A DNA stretch of 64,000 bases from Pokkaliibacter plantistimulans (GCF_003194385.1 NZ_LAPT01000021.1:41125-105124), one strand, 5' to 3'; shown: positions 52,511 through 62,992, counted from the stretch's first letter. The notes: generated from the letters alone by a model not told the origin. Numbers and translations: made by a program.

Positions 52511-55500
52511 ATGCAAGCTTCAGCCAATAACAATACCGATAGTATCCATGCCGTAACTCAGCCCCTTGATCAGAAGAATGCTGACTATCTGCAGAAGAGT
52601 GCGCCCGCACAGCAGCGTGGTACGACCTCATTAAGCAGAGAGGGGCAATCTAGTCAGAGCAGAATAGACGTGCAGCAGCGACAAGCTGATACAGCAGGAG
52701 AGTCGCCCAAGAAGCACAAACACAGAGCAACCAGCCTTAAAGGTATCAAGGAGCGATGGTTTGGGAGCAAAAACAACCGAGTCGCGGATCAGGGGGGGCA
52801 CACAAAGATACCAACCACAGCAGATACTTCCCGTCCGGCATCCCCTCTGTCGCATGGGCAGCTGCAGGAGCACAGCCCGAACATCAGACAAAGTGGTGCA
52901 GGGGGGCGTGATCATGTTGTGCGGGAGCACTTTATCGAGCGTCTGAAGTCACCCGATTTACGTTCCTCAGCTCAGCAGAAACTGAACTTAAACGTTATGG
53001 GTGAGGTGGGTGTCAACGCTCAGCAGAAACCCCCTGTCAGTCATATTGCAGGGCCGGAAGGCTTCTTCTATTTCGTCAATCAGCAGGGTGATCTGCATCG
53101 GTATGATCCCACTGTCAACGAGGTTTTGCATACCGGCCTTACAGGTGTAGATCAGATATCGCTCGGTGCTGATGGGCAGGTATATGCACGTATGGATGAT
53201 CAACTTTGTACCCTGGAACGCAGTGGCAAACCTCGTGACGATATTCCAGTACATCAGATGGACGTTCCTGGTGACGTTCAGGACGTTGCGGTATCAGGCA
53301 GTAAAGACCGGTTGTTCGTATTGAACAGAGGCGGTGAGCTATTTCAGCGCGATACTGATGTGGGAAACCCTGCTGCAAGCCAGACGCAGCCTGTTTCTTT
53401 GCCAATGGAATTAATGGCCGCTGAGCCACGTTCCATTGCTTGTGATGCCAACAGTGCGTTGTGGCTGATGGATGCCAGCGGAACGGTTTGGCATGGTGTT
53501 ACAGGTGATGACGGCAGGCAATGGCAGAAACTGCCAGACACAGATCATCACTTTACCCGGCTGGATACGCTTCCGGATGGCAGCGTCGGAGCAAAGGATC
53601 TGGACGGAGGATTGCATCGTTTTGAAAAGGCATCCAATAGCTGGCACAAGGTCGCGATGACGGAGGTCAATCAATCCTTGTTCGGGCGACTGCATGGGGC
53701 ATTGCCGATACACAACAAGGCAGAGCTGATCACCTTTCTGGGCGGTGTGGCAACGGCACGTCCTGCGTCGTCTAACCCGCTCAAGCACCCGATACAAAGC
53801 CTGAGCCGTGTCGCCAAGAGTATTCCTAAGCTGTACAAGGACCTTAAGCACTTCGATTACAGCAAACAGCAGCAACACCCGATGGCGCGATATGACGCCC
53901 AGGTTGCGTCGTTCTTTAAGCTCCTGGCACCGGAGAACCTTCGTTCAGTGGATCGCAACGCCATCGGCAGTGATGAAGGTATCGCTCAGTTTGCTCGATT
54001 ATTGGATGACGGCCTGGGCAGTGCAGCTACGTCTCGTTGCAAGCAGTTACTTGAGCAGATCACGAAAGATAGAAGTGACCCGAAATTACAGAAAGAACTG
54101 CGCATGCCCAAAGGTGCTGCTTCGACCGATAACGTTCTGGAGCGCATCAAGGGGGTCAGAGAAATGCTTTATGGCAGTAGTGATGAGGTTGTACAGCAAT
54201 TGAATACGCTGCTGGAGCAGGGTACCCATGTGCCGATGGATGCATCCCGTTACCGTGCAGCGTTGTCAAGCCTGGTGGTGGATCATGCGGTGATGGCAGA
54301 GCTTGCACACAAGACCCTGAATCAGGGGGTGCCCATGGAGGATGCCCTGGCTGAGGCGCAGAGTATCAGAAATCAGGCGTTGCCCAATCTGGTTGCCAGG
54401 TCGGGGATAGCGGAAACGGATCCTTTTGGCAATGCCGCTAAGGGCTTTGATGCCATGCAGACCATTCTGCGTCAGGAAGGTGACATGTTGCCACGCATGA
54501 TCAAAAACTATGCGCCTGCCATGGGGTGGAAGCTGGAGCGTCAGCCGAGTATGGCTGAGGCTGCAGAGTTGTTTGGTCGCCTTGCTCACACCATGAAGCC
54601 GGGTGACAGCATTAGCATGGGCAAATCCAGTGACAATGGTTTTAACACTGAAAACTTCAGGGTGGTATTGTCCGGTGCCTGGGCCAAGATGACGGGAGGT
54701 GTGGCCGTTACCTGGCTGATTCCTATTCTGGATGTTGGCAAGCTGAAAGGCGCAGGAATGAGTATTGCCAAGACGGACGACGGTATCCGTGTGGAGATGA
54801 ATAGTTCACGTGGTAGTTACATGCAGGCAGGTTTAAGAACGGGCTTGGGGGCGGTGGGGTTACCGCAACTGATGCCTGAAAAGCATGGAGCTACATGGGC
54901 GTTTGGTGGCTGGGAGATTGCTGTTAAAGGCAAGAAGACAGACACCGTTAATGACAGTATCGCCTTCACGATCAAGGATGATGGTCAAGGTAATATCGGG
55001 CGTGTTATTCGTGATGTGATGACAGGCCATGCAGACCTGTTTGATTTGATGCGTCAGTCTGAGGAGGTGGACTCCGTGCACGGCAAGGGACGCAATTGGA
55101 ACGTAGGGGTTGCAAACGTATTGGTCGGGGCGGGAGGAACGGATCAGCCAGGGTGGGGAGCTTTGGATGCACCGAAAATACCTGGCACAACGGGAAAAAT
55201 ACTGGGAGCGATAGTGCCAGAGTTGGCGTTAGATTTTGGAAGCAAGTCAGCGCAGTCTACCTCCACCAGTAGTACCGGGCAGACAAGCAGAAGCAACATG
55301 CAGCAAGGGTTTGGTCTGCAAAGTGTACGGGGCAACCTGATCGGTGTCGGCGTATTAGAAAGTGACTATCTGAAAGTGCCTTTACCCGGTGACATGATGT
55401 TGGGCAGCGGGCCGGACAATGAAAGTGCTCCTGGCCTGACGGGCAGGATGGGGATACCAAGCTTGTTGCCTGGCGTTATTCTGGGTAAGGGGTTTGACCG

Positions 55501-56689
55501 ACTTTCTCCCACCGCAAAGACGGTGACATTGACCTCCGACAGCAGGGGGGAGCCTGTTAACATTGATGTGCAGCTGTCTGTCAATCGCACCAGCAAATTG
55601 CTGAAAAGGATCGACAAATACGGCGAGCTGCAAAAACAGATTCCCGGTCTCAAGCAAGCGCTTAAGCAGATTACTCATCAGCAGGGAAATACGTGGATCA
55701 ACAGCAATAAACCTGTGTCTGTCAGTATGGAGTTGAAGCCGGATGTGCTGGAGCGAATAAATGCAGATACGCCCCAAGGTGGTGCAAGTCGACTAGAGGC
55801 CATGAAAGCGGCAGCAAAAGACCTGAAAAACTTCCGTCTGAAAGAGCTGAATATCTCCCATAGCCATGAGGCAAAGAAAGGCAGCCCACTGGTCATTCCC
55901 GCCCGAACCCGAGCTATCAACGCGTCGCTGGGTGCCACAACCCCTTTCGCCAATCTGAAACTGGTATATGACAAAGACACCGTGATGAAGCATGGTGAGT
56001 CACTTATCCGCTCTATAGGCTCGTTCGACGACGGCGCGTGGGGAACGTCTGCCCGGCAGTTCCGTTTGACGCGTTTGACGCATCAGTTGGAGAACATGGT
56101 TGATGCGCTTGGGCAACCTCCAGAGAAATGGGATCATGGCGATAGCCTTAAACAGGTGTATCAACAGCAGCGTAATGCATTAAAGGACGACTTTACTCAG
56201 ACATTGCGTAAGCTCATGACAGCCAAAGCTACTCCAGAAACGCTGACATCGGTTGAAGGGGCATTTCATGGATTGGTGGCAAAGCTCGACAGCCTCAAAG
56301 AGCAGCACGGTATCGGTTCATTTCTGAGCCCAGCCGTGATCACCCACGGACCTCTGTTTGACAAGCCTGACGCTGGGAAGCTCAATCATCTTGATGACGG
56401 TTTGCAACCAAAGGATGACATGCTGTGGACCAAGGCCATCAAGTTGATTGATGAGCTGGCAGAGATGGACCTTTCCGCACTCAATGCAAAGAAGCTGGGT
56501 AAACAGAAAACCGAGGCCCAGGAAAAGGTAGATGGTATCAAACGTGCTGTTAGTGCTGTTGCAGATGCCGTGCCTGAGTTTAAGCAGGACTTGTACGCAC
56601 GTCTTGATTTACTGGCCGCGCGACCGACGGAGCGGGAGCTGTTAGCGGAAGTGAAGCGGATGCTGGTCAAGATGAATATGCCTGGCTAA
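52511..56689 (+). CDS. AvrE-superfamily type III effector, short form (1392 residues)
   Basis: Large protein laid out like the AvrE/DspE family. A Ser/Gln-rich N-terminus is followed by a basic patch (KKHKHRATSLKGIKERWFGS) that resembles KHKHKKPGFLKGKFGFGKK in the convergent DspE homologue. Residues ~170-390 hold propeller-like repeats (FYFVNQQGDLHRYDP, DRLFVLNRGGELFQRD, DGSVGAKDLDGGLHRFE). A helical middle follows, then strand-rich C-terminal parts that I can line up by eye with DspE (LKPGDSISM-like, SVSMELKPDV, LGATTPFANLKLVYD), and an extra ~200-residue helical tail. AvrE/DspE proteins act inside plant cells as water and solute channels. Assignment to the superfamily is by eye and should be treated as probable. 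Confidence 0.72.
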   Translation: MQASANNNTDSIHAVTQPLDQKNADYLQKSAPAQQRGTTSLSREGQSSQSRIDVQQRQADTAGESPKKHKHRATSLKGIKERWFGSKNNRVADQGGHTKIPTTADTSRPASPLSHGQLQEHSPNIRQSGAGGRDHVVREHFIERLKSPDLRSSAQQKLNLNVMGEVGVNAQQKPPVSHIAGPEGFFYFVNQQGDLHRYDPTVNEVLHTGLTGVDQISLGADGQVYARMDDQLCTLERSGKPRDDIPVHQMDVPGDVQDVAVSGSKDRLFVLNRGGELFQRDTDVGNPAASQTQPVSLPMELMAAEPRSIACDANSALWLMDASGTVWHGVTGDDGRQWQKLPDTDHHFTRLDTLPDGSVGAKDLDGGLHRFEKASNSWHKVAMTEVNQSLFGRLHGALPIHNKAELITFLGGVATARPASSNPLKHPIQSLSRVAKSIPKLYKDLKHFDYSKQQQHPMARYDAQVASFFKLLAPENLRSVDRNAIGSDEGIAQFARLLDDGLGSAATSRCKQLLEQITKDRSDPKLQKELRMPKGAASTDNVLERIKGVREMLYGSSDEVVQQLNTLLEQGTHVPMDASRYRAALSSLVVDHAVMAELAHKTLNQGVPMEDALAEAQSIRNQALPNLVARSGIAETDPFGNAAKGFDAMQTILRQEGDMLPRMIKNYAPAMGWKLERQPSMAEAAELFGRLAHTMKPGDSISMGKSSDNGFNTENFRVVLSGAWAKMTGGVAVTWLIPILDVGKLKGAGMSIAKTDDGIRVEMNSSRGSYMQAGLRTGLGAVGLPQLMPEKHGATWAFGGWEIAVKGKKTDTVNDSIAFTIKDDGQGNIGRVIRDVMTGHADLFDLMRQSEEVDSVHGKGRNWNVGVANVLVGAGGTDQPGWGALDAPKIPGTTGKILGAIVPELALDFGSKSAQSTSTSSTGQTSRSNMQQGFGLQSVRGNLIGVGVLESDYLKVPLPGDMMLGSGPDNESAPGLTGRMGIPSLLPGVILGKGFDRLSPTAKTVTLTSDSRGEPVNIDVQLSVNRTSKLLKRIDKYGELQKQIPGLKQALKQITHQQGNTWINSNKPVSVSMELKPDVLERINADTPQGGASRLEAMKAAAKDLKNFRLKELNISHSHEAKKGSPLVIPARTRAINASLGATTPFANLKLVYDKDTVMKHGESLIRSIGSFDDGAWGTSARQFRLTRLTHQLENMVDALGQPPEKWDHGDSLKQVYQQQRNALKDDFTQTLRKLMTAKATPETLTSVEGAFHGLVAKLDSLKEQHGIGSFLSPAVITHGPLFDKPDAGKLNHLDDGLQPKDDMLWTKAIKLIDELAEMDLSALNAKKLGKQKTEAQEKVDGIKRAVSAVADAVPEFKQDLYARLDLLAARPTERELLAEVKRMLVKMNMPG

Positions 56690-56707
56690 GACAGCAAGTG
56701 CCGCAGG

Positions 56708-56742
56708 GAACAGCAGTGGTTTTTACTAAGCCACTGCTGTTC
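56708..56742. terminator. Stem-loop between the convergent effector genes
   Basis: Perfect 12-bp inverted repeat (GAACAGCAGTGG and CCACTGCTGTTC) with an 11-base loop, 19 bases after the 1392-residue effector stop. T runs are absent on both sides, but symmetry and placement suit a bidirectional terminator. Confidence 0.6.
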
Positions 56743-56748
56743 GGGCAC

Positions 56749-56820
56749 TCTGCTCACACCTGTTTTCTGCTCACACCTGTATTTTTCTGCTCACACCTGC
56801 GTGTTGTCTGCTCGCGTCAG
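56749..56820 (+). repeat. Short direct repeats TCTGCTCACACCTG
   Basis: Three exact 14-base copies begin at 56749, 56766 and 56786, and a degenerate fourth at 56807 (TCTGCTCGCGTCAG). They fill the gap between the two effector genes. Replication slippage or a binding array are both possible. Confidence 0.8.
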
Positions 56821-56837
56821 TGCTGGTGAAGGCGCTA

Positions 56838-59800
56838 TCAGTGTTTGCGTACCTCCAGACCCTCTTTCTTTAAGCTGCTCATAGCCGTCACCAGCTCGGT
56901 GTCGGGGGTGGTGACCTGACCTGCCAGGGTGTAGCTGCGGGGGATATCCTGATCGGCTCCGTACTTGAAGTTGATGGTGCCAGCGGCACGCTCCATGTAG
57001 ACGTTGGCATTACTGGCTCCGCCGACGAACAGAGTCGGTGTGGTGAAGCCTTCCTTGTGCTGTCCGGTTTCAAAAATAGTGATGGATTTGATGCGACGGC
57101 TCTCTGGGTTTTCCAGCGCCTGTTTAACCTGATCCAGACCGGCTTTGCCTTTGACAAAGTCTGCCTCCAGCTTCATCCGTGGCTCGTCCTTCAGCTCCAG
57201 AGTGACCCAAGTGTAGCAGTTGGGGCGATTGCGGATGTCATTCAGCACGCCAGCAAAGGCGGGATCATCTTTCATCATCTGGCTGACCTGACTGGCCAGC
57301 GCATCCTTGCGTGATGGCGCAACCGCCGCTGTCAGCATATTGAGCACACCGCCATGGTCCAGATGCCGGGTGTTATAGTGAGCCACCACGGCCTTGGCCA
57401 CGGACATTACATCGGTCTTGTTGGTGGCGGCTTCATGCTGAATTTCAGTTGCGCCTATGCTGTTGAGCGCCGCGTACTGCTCGTCATTGGTATGGGTAAC
57501 CACACCCGACTCGACAAAGTGGTTCTTCAGCAGCTGCAACTGCTGCTTGATATCAGTCATTTCCCTGGCGACCTTCACGACTTCCTGACTGGCAGCATCT
57601 TTAAATGCACTGGCCAGACCGCTGAACAGCTTGTCCATGGTGCCAGAGGTGACGGCATCGGCCTTTTTCGACTGCATCTCACCACGCACCTTGACCGCGT
57701 TGTCTACCGCCACCGTGGCAGCGGTACGCAGGTTGGCAAAGGACGATAGCGTCGTCTGCTTAGCCTCAGTGGTTGTGGTGGTTTCCCCGGTGTCCGGGTG
57801 GGTGGACGTGGTTGTGCTGTGGCCAGTGGTGAAACCCTTTACAAAACCCAGGGTCGCGGCAAGGTCAAACCCGGCGTTAGCTGTATTGAGCACACCGCTT
57901 TTGTCGTTGGTGCGATGCTTGGCTTTGTCCAGTCCTTCATACATCAGCTCGTCTTTGTTGATGGAGACCAGATTGAGTCCGCCTGTCAGGCCGCCCCCCA
58001 GACGCGCACCCACGGTGGGATTACCGTCTTTATCGGTGAGATCCAGCCGGGCGCGGGCGGTGAAGTTCAAGCCAAGATCAATACTGAAGTTGGTCTTGGT
58101 GCCGTGCATAGTGACGTGTTCCATGCCCTTGTTGAACAGCTCATCGGGGGTAATCTTGCCGCTGGTCAGACCATCGACAAAGGAATCAATGTCCTTACCA
58201 CGCACGTTAAAGATGAATTCGTTGTGCTGAACCTGGCCGCCGCTGATGGTCAGGCCAGCACCTGCGACGACGTCAGGCTTGAAGGTCATATGGTGGTCGT
58301 TAACATTCACCGGCTTGCTATTACTGTCCTGGCCGGTCATGGCAGGTAGCGCGTTCTTGCTGATACCGATATTGCCCTGAATGCTTGGCCCGAGGTTTCG
58401 GCTGATAGTCACTTCAACCCCGTCTTCCAGCCCATAGAACTCAAGATTGTAGTTGCGTTTCTGCTCGGCACCGGCCCCGGGGAAGATGTCAACGGCTTTA
58501 CCCTGCAGAGAGTGGGGAATCACACTGGCCGATGCGCTGGCGTTGTAGCTGCGGGTGAAGATCACGTCATCCAGAGGTTTGAGGGAATGCAGCATGCTTT
58601 TCATTTCCTGATTTAGCTGCTGCTGATCCCTGGTCTGGGTGACGGCACGGGCAATCAGGTTGATGCCGTGATCCTCCTGACTGAAGGCACTGATCATGAC
58701 TTTGGCGGAGTCATACATGCCTTCCACATCTTTATGACTGAGCATGCCGCGGTCAGTGAGATGCTTGACCTGATTCTTCTCATACTGGTCATCGCGCAGC
58801 TGGTTCAGGTCATGGCGCAGCATGCTCAGCTGATCGGCATCGGGTTGCCTGCCTGACAATACCTCGGCTTTATCGATCAGCTTGTCGAGCTTCTGCAGTA
58901 TCAGGGTGTCCAGCACCAGACGGGACTTCACCAGTGCCATCTTGTCACTGGGATCACGCTGGCGGCCCATCATGATCTCGGTCTTCTGATGGCTCATATT
59001 GACGTTGAGATCGGTAAAGGCTTTCAGCAGATGCCCGACATTGCTGTCGGCTGAGGCGGGCGCGTGCTTCCAGGTGTTAAGCACTTCCGCACTCAGGGAG
59101 TGGCCGGAGCGATTGGGGTTAAAGCTCTGCTTGAAGTCTTTCAGTTTGGACGGCTTGTAGTCCAGCTTCAGCTCACCCCCCGCGTCCAGTACGCCCTGAT
59201 GTTTACCCAGCTTGATCAGCTGACGCTCGGCACTTAGCTCCAGCTCATTACGTAGCGACTCTAGTTCGTCTTTTAGCTGCTGACCTGCTTCCCCGAGGTC
59301 CAGGCGCTCAAGGCGGGTTTTGATATCCATCTTGTCACGATCCGGTGCAAGGCCCGATTTCAGCAGGGTGTTGTTGGCCTCCAGTTCCTTGAACAGGGCA
59401 TGCTCCTGTTCATATAGCGGCTTCAGACCTTCTCGGCCCTGCCATTGATGCTGCATATAGTTGCCAGCCGTTTTAATGGGGCGCGGTATTTCCAGACTGG
59501 GTTTGAATACGTGGGCTTTGAGCCGATCAGTGAACTTGCTGCTGATCTTGTTGGTTTCCATACCCAGAACACCACCGACCTGCGCGGTGACCACGTAGTT
59601 GGCGCCCGCCATCCCCAGCTTCATACCTTTGGTGGCCAGGGCAAGGTTATCGAACAACTTGTCACGACCGGTTGTCCCTTCCGCCGCAGGTTGTGGCGGC
59701 TGACGATGCCACCCTTCGGCACTATGACGCAGCTTTTGTCCGTCCGCGGTGATCAGCTGTAATTCATGCTGCTCACTCATGGACAGCCTGGCGCCGTGCA

Positions 59801-62800
59801 GTTCTTCGGGCAGCTCACGGTGCCGGACTTCATGCCATTCGCTGTTGAGTTTGCTGCTTTTGGGCGTCATCCAGGCTTCTGCTGGCAGACGAAACAGCTT
59901 TCCTTCGTCAGTCAGCGCAAACAGGGTGTGGTCCTTATCCACCTGCAGGTGCGTTATTTCACCCTGCAAACCGTTCTGGCGGATGGGCACATCGGGGTGC
60001 ATGGCGCGGCTGGTATTGGGGCGAACCGAACTGAACTTGAACTCACCGGCATGAGTCAGGGTGACAGCCTGATAACTGTTGAGCACTGCTGCTGTCTTGA
60101 TATTGCCGTCGGGGGCGCCCTTGGGGCCACTGCCAAGGGCAGGTTGACCACGAGTCTTGGTCAGAGAAAACACATTGTCGGAGCCGAAGCTGATACTGCT
60201 GCTGTTTTCATCAATAGTGATCTTTTTCAGCTTACCGCTTTGCAGGGCATAGGGCTGACCATCAAGACCACGCTGCAAGTCTTCAATGTTGTCTGCTCCC
60301 TTGGTCCACTCCTGGGTGAGCTTGTCCTTGAAGTAGAGCGCGCCTTCGTAAGTGGCAAGTGTACCGTTCTTGCCAAAGTCTTGTTCCTGAGTGCGTAACT
60401 GCGCCTCCAGCAGACCGGGCTCAGTCTTGTTCAGACCAAGAGTGTTGTCGATATGCAGGACATCAGACAGGTTCCAGCCGGGTTTGAAGGTCTTGCCGGA
60501 TTCGTTGAGTGGACAGGCGTGGCGCTGATTACTGTGATCTTTGACTAACAGGTGCAGTTCGCCCGTCGCTGAGTGGGTAAATCCTTCAAACTTGGCATCT
60601 TTGCCAAAGGCGTTCTGTAACTCATGCTGGGGCACAATGGTAAATCGCAGCTCGTTCTGGTCGTGCTCCGGCACGGTTGCTTTCAACAGGCGATTTTCCT
60701 GGTCGACCGCGAATAGCTCCTTGCCATGGAGTCCCACGCTGGTTAACTGTGCGGCGTCGGTGTCCTGCAGACCGACGATGTCGCTGCCTGTGGCATAACG
60801 CGGCTGGAAGTCTCGTGCAGATTCGATATTTTCAGACAACGAAGGGAGCAGGCAGAGGGTTGCCGGAACATCGTTGGTGGATAGACCGGTAGTACCCTGG
60901 GTTAGCAGGGCGGCTTCACCCTGCTGGTTGACGCTGAAAGAGCTGATCGGACTTTCGGTAACAAAGCTGCTTTGCCCGGAGGCGAGTTCAATCAGCTTGT
61001 TGCCGTCCTTGATTCCGTAGACACCCTGATCCGCACCGGTGTTGAGCGTCGTCACTCCACTCTGGTCCTCTTTCCAGATATCCAGCCCTGTCAGCTTATG
61101 CAGCTCACCTTCGTGTATGCGCCAGTGGTTGCCGTTGGCATCTGCATGAATGCCGGTTGCCTGGGCGAGAATGTTGGTGTCTGCGGGGGCATGGCCGGTT
61201 TCGCTAAGCTGAGCAAACAATGACTGCGGTTGGGCAGTGGGGGCTGTTTGGCGTATCCCATGGTTTTCCTGAATGCCAGGGAACAATCTCGACGTCCTGC
61301 CTGGGTCGGGGATAGGTTGCCCTATTTCATCCCGCAGTGTTGTGGGTGGTTTGGTAAGCGGTGTCGAGCTATGCAGCGCGATAAAACCAGAATGGGGATT
61401 GGTGCTGAGTTGAAACACTTTACCCTGTTTGTCCAAAAGCAGCTGGTCGTGGCCCTGATTGCGGCTTTCATGGGCAGCATAGCTCTGAAACGGGCGACCT
61501 ATGGTCTGCTGCAGCATGGTGGCCAGATGAGGGGAGGATTCCTTGTCGATGGAAAGCTTGCCGTTGTTGAGCTGTAACTGCGGAGGTTGTATGACGTCAC
61601 CAGCGCTGGAGTGAGCGGGAGAAAAAGGATGACTGAACGAGGGCGAGTGGCTGGGTGGGGTGTTGGGTGGGGTGCCACCAGCTACCTGGGAGCTCTCACC
61701 TCGCTCCAGATTGTGCAGATTTTGCCGAAACTGGATAGGCTGCAAGATCGCAGAGGACATCGGTTCTTTACCCGGACGACGACTAAACACAGTGGATTCT
61801 GCTTCGTCTTGATCTCTCTCGGAAAAGTGGCTGCTGGTACTTCTGAACGAGTCCGACTCACCCAATGTTGAAGCGGCGGAATGAAATGACTCTTGTCTGG
61901 ATGACATGTCATCTTCTTCTATCCCTTCATTGTCCCCTTCGGGAATGGTGTACAAGTTACCGATGTCATTCTGGTCCTGCATAGAAGCCTTTGCATCGTC
62001 CTCTGAGAGGGGCTCGGTCTCAGGGGCTGAGGTCTCGGGCGGAACTAAATCCTCAGGTATCTGGAATACGTCTGCTGTGGCAAAGGCTGAAGCACCCCGG
62101 GCGCGCATAGCATCCAGCGCTTGCTGGACCTCCTGATCCTCAACGTCGGAGTCGGATTCAGAAGCACTGTCGTCTGGTAGATGAAATACATCCTGAGTGG
62201 CGAAGGCGGATGCACCCCGAGCGCGCATCGCATCCAGCGCCTGTTGTACATCCCGATCTTCCGGCTCTTCAGTGCGTGTCTCAGTGTTTTGCTGGCTTGC
62301 GGTGGAATGGCTGTCAGAAGTGGTATTGAGCGAGGTCAGTACGCGGTTTCTGGTCGTTTTCCATTGCGCTGCCTGCTGCGCCTTCATGACGTCTGAAACG
62401 TACTCATAGCCTACTTGATCTTCTTCCCGCATCCGCGCCAGAAGTGAGTCAGCGGGGTATGGATGTGACGATGTGCTGGTGGATGACTCGCCCTGCTGCT
62501 TAGCTGCAGTATGACCAAAGCCCATGCAATGCATCATTTTAGAGGTGAAAGACGAGCTTGGTCTGTGCTGCCCGGCTGTCGTATTCCGTTGCTGTGTCTG
62601 CTGAGAGGCGCTGCTCGACTCGCTTTTCTTGCCAAAGCCAAACTTGCCTTTCAGAAAGCCGGGTTTCTTGTGCTTATGTTTACCAACGGGCTGGCCGTCG
62701 GGTGTTTCGGTTTGCTGATGCAGTTGTGAGGGTTGCGTGGCCTGACTGCCCTCATGGGCCAGACTGATGGTCATTCCCTGAGAGCCGCTGCTACTACCCT

Positions 62801-62888
62801 GACGCAGTGTGGCTGGATTCTGATGCTGATTGCTGTTTTGAATACCATGGATTTCGTGACTGGAACTACCAGGGATTCTCGTACTCAT
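56838..62888 (-). CDS. dspE: DspE/AvrE-family type III effector (about 2016 residues)
   Basis: Giant effector injected into host cells. The last residues read like E. amylovora DspE: ERAAGTINFKYGADQDIPRS and LKKEGLEVRKH. Other shared stretches are QHQWQGREGLKPLYEQEHAL, RQRDPSDKMALVKSRLVLDT and HACPLNESGKTFKPGWNLSD. The N-terminal ~450 residues are disordered and include a duplicated block (DVQQALDAMRARGASAFATQ and EVQQALDAMRARGASAFATA) plus acidic segments. The middle is propeller-like, the C-terminal third strand-rich. AvrE-family proteins form host-membrane channels for water and solutes. ATG 62888 is preferred (Ser-rich start); in-frame ATG at 62921 is possible. Reference DspE is about 1838 residues, so this one is longer. 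Confidence 0.93.
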   Translation of the reverse strand: MSTRIPGSSSHEIHGIQNSNQHQNPATLRQGSSSGSQGMTISLAHEGSQATQPSQLHQQTETPDGQPVGKHKHKKPGFLKGKFGFGKKSESSSASQQTQQRNTTAGQHRPSSSFTSKMMHCMGFGHTAAKQQGESSTSTSSHPYPADSLLARMREEDQVGYEYVSDVMKAQQAAQWKTTRNRVLTSLNTTSDSHSTASQQNTETRTEEPEDRDVQQALDAMRARGASAFATQDVFHLPDDSASESDSDVEDQEVQQALDAMRARGASAFATADVFQIPEDLVPPETSAPETEPLSEDDAKASMQDQNDIGNLYTIPEGDNEGIEEDDMSSRQESFHSAASTLGESDSFRSTSSHFSERDQDEAESTVFSRRPGKEPMSSAILQPIQFRQNLHNLERGESSQVAGGTPPNTPPSHSPSFSHPFSPAHSSAGDVIQPPQLQLNNGKLSIDKESSPHLATMLQQTIGRPFQSYAAHESRNQGHDQLLLDKQGKVFQLSTNPHSGFIALHSSTPLTKPPTTLRDEIGQPIPDPGRTSRLFPGIQENHGIRQTAPTAQPQSLFAQLSETGHAPADTNILAQATGIHADANGNHWRIHEGELHKLTGLDIWKEDQSGVTTLNTGADQGVYGIKDGNKLIELASGQSSFVTESPISSFSVNQQGEAALLTQGTTGLSTNDVPATLCLLPSLSENIESARDFQPRYATGSDIVGLQDTDAAQLTSVGLHGKELFAVDQENRLLKATVPEHDQNELRFTIVPQHELQNAFGKDAKFEGFTHSATGELHLLVKDHSNQRHACPLNESGKTFKPGWNLSDVLHIDNTLGLNKTEPGLLEAQLRTQEQDFGKNGTLATYEGALYFKDKLTQEWTKGADNIEDLQRGLDGQPYALQSGKLKKITIDENSSSISFGSDNVFSLTKTRGQPALGSGPKGAPDGNIKTAAVLNSYQAVTLTHAGEFKFSSVRPNTSRAMHPDVPIRQNGLQGEITHLQVDKDHTLFALTDEGKLFRLPAEAWMTPKSSKLNSEWHEVRHRELPEELHGARLSMSEQHELQLITADGQKLRHSAEGWHRQPPQPAAEGTTGRDKLFDNLALATKGMKLGMAGANYVVTAQVGGVLGMETNKISSKFTDRLKAHVFKPSLEIPRPIKTAGNYMQHQWQGREGLKPLYEQEHALFKELEANNTLLKSGLAPDRDKMDIKTRLERLDLGEAGQQLKDELESLRNELELSAERQLIKLGKHQGVLDAGGELKLDYKPSKLKDFKQSFNPNRSGHSLSAEVLNTWKHAPASADSNVGHLLKAFTDLNVNMSHQKTEIMMGRQRDPSDKMALVKSRLVLDTLILQKLDKLIDKAEVLSGRQPDADQLSMLRHDLNQLRDDQYEKNQVKHLTDRGMLSHKDVEGMYDSAKVMISAFSQEDHGINLIARAVTQTRDQQQLNQEMKSMLHSLKPLDDVIFTRSYNASASASVIPHSLQGKAVDIFPGAGAEQKRNYNLEFYGLEDGVEVTISRNLGPSIQGNIGISKNALPAMTGQDSNSKPVNVNDHHMTFKPDVVAGAGLTISGGQVQHNEFIFNVRGKDIDSFVDGLTSGKITPDELFNKGMEHVTMHGTKTNFSIDLGLNFTARARLDLTDKDGNPTVGARLGGGLTGGLNLVSINKDELMYEGLDKAKHRTNDKSGVLNTANAGFDLAATLGFVKGFTTGHSTTTSTHPDTGETTTTTEAKQTTLSSFANLRTAATVAVDNAVKVRGEMQSKKADAVTSGTMDKLFSGLASAFKDAASQEVVKVAREMTDIKQQLQLLKNHFVESGVVTHTNDEQYAALNSIGATEIQHEAATNKTDVMSVAKAVVAHYNTRHLDHGGVLNMLTAAVAPSRKDALASQVSQMMKDDPAFAGVLNDIRNRPNCYTWVTLELKDEPRMKLEADFVKGKAGLDQVKQALENPESRRIKSITIFETGQHKEGFTTPTLFVGGASNANVYMERAAGTINFKYGADQDIPRSYTLAGQVTTPDTELVTAMSSLKKEGLEVRKH

Positions 62889-62992
62889 GTTCAGTACCAT
62901 CAGTTGAATTTTGATGCCCATGCCCTTGTGGCATATTTTGTTAGAACGTGTTTGGTGTCATCAAACGCCATTAACCGGACGTCTACAGAGTC

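Noticed and set aside
56035..56063. hrp-box-like sequence antisense within the 1392-residue effector (GGAACT, N16, CCACGCG)
   Set aside because: Final A missing, antisense to a solid gene, and no minus-strand gene follows.
62922..62935. CCACAAG upstream of dspE considered as the second half of an hrp box
   Set aside because: No GGAAC-like half lies 15-16 bases before it; the site at 62993-63020 fits better.
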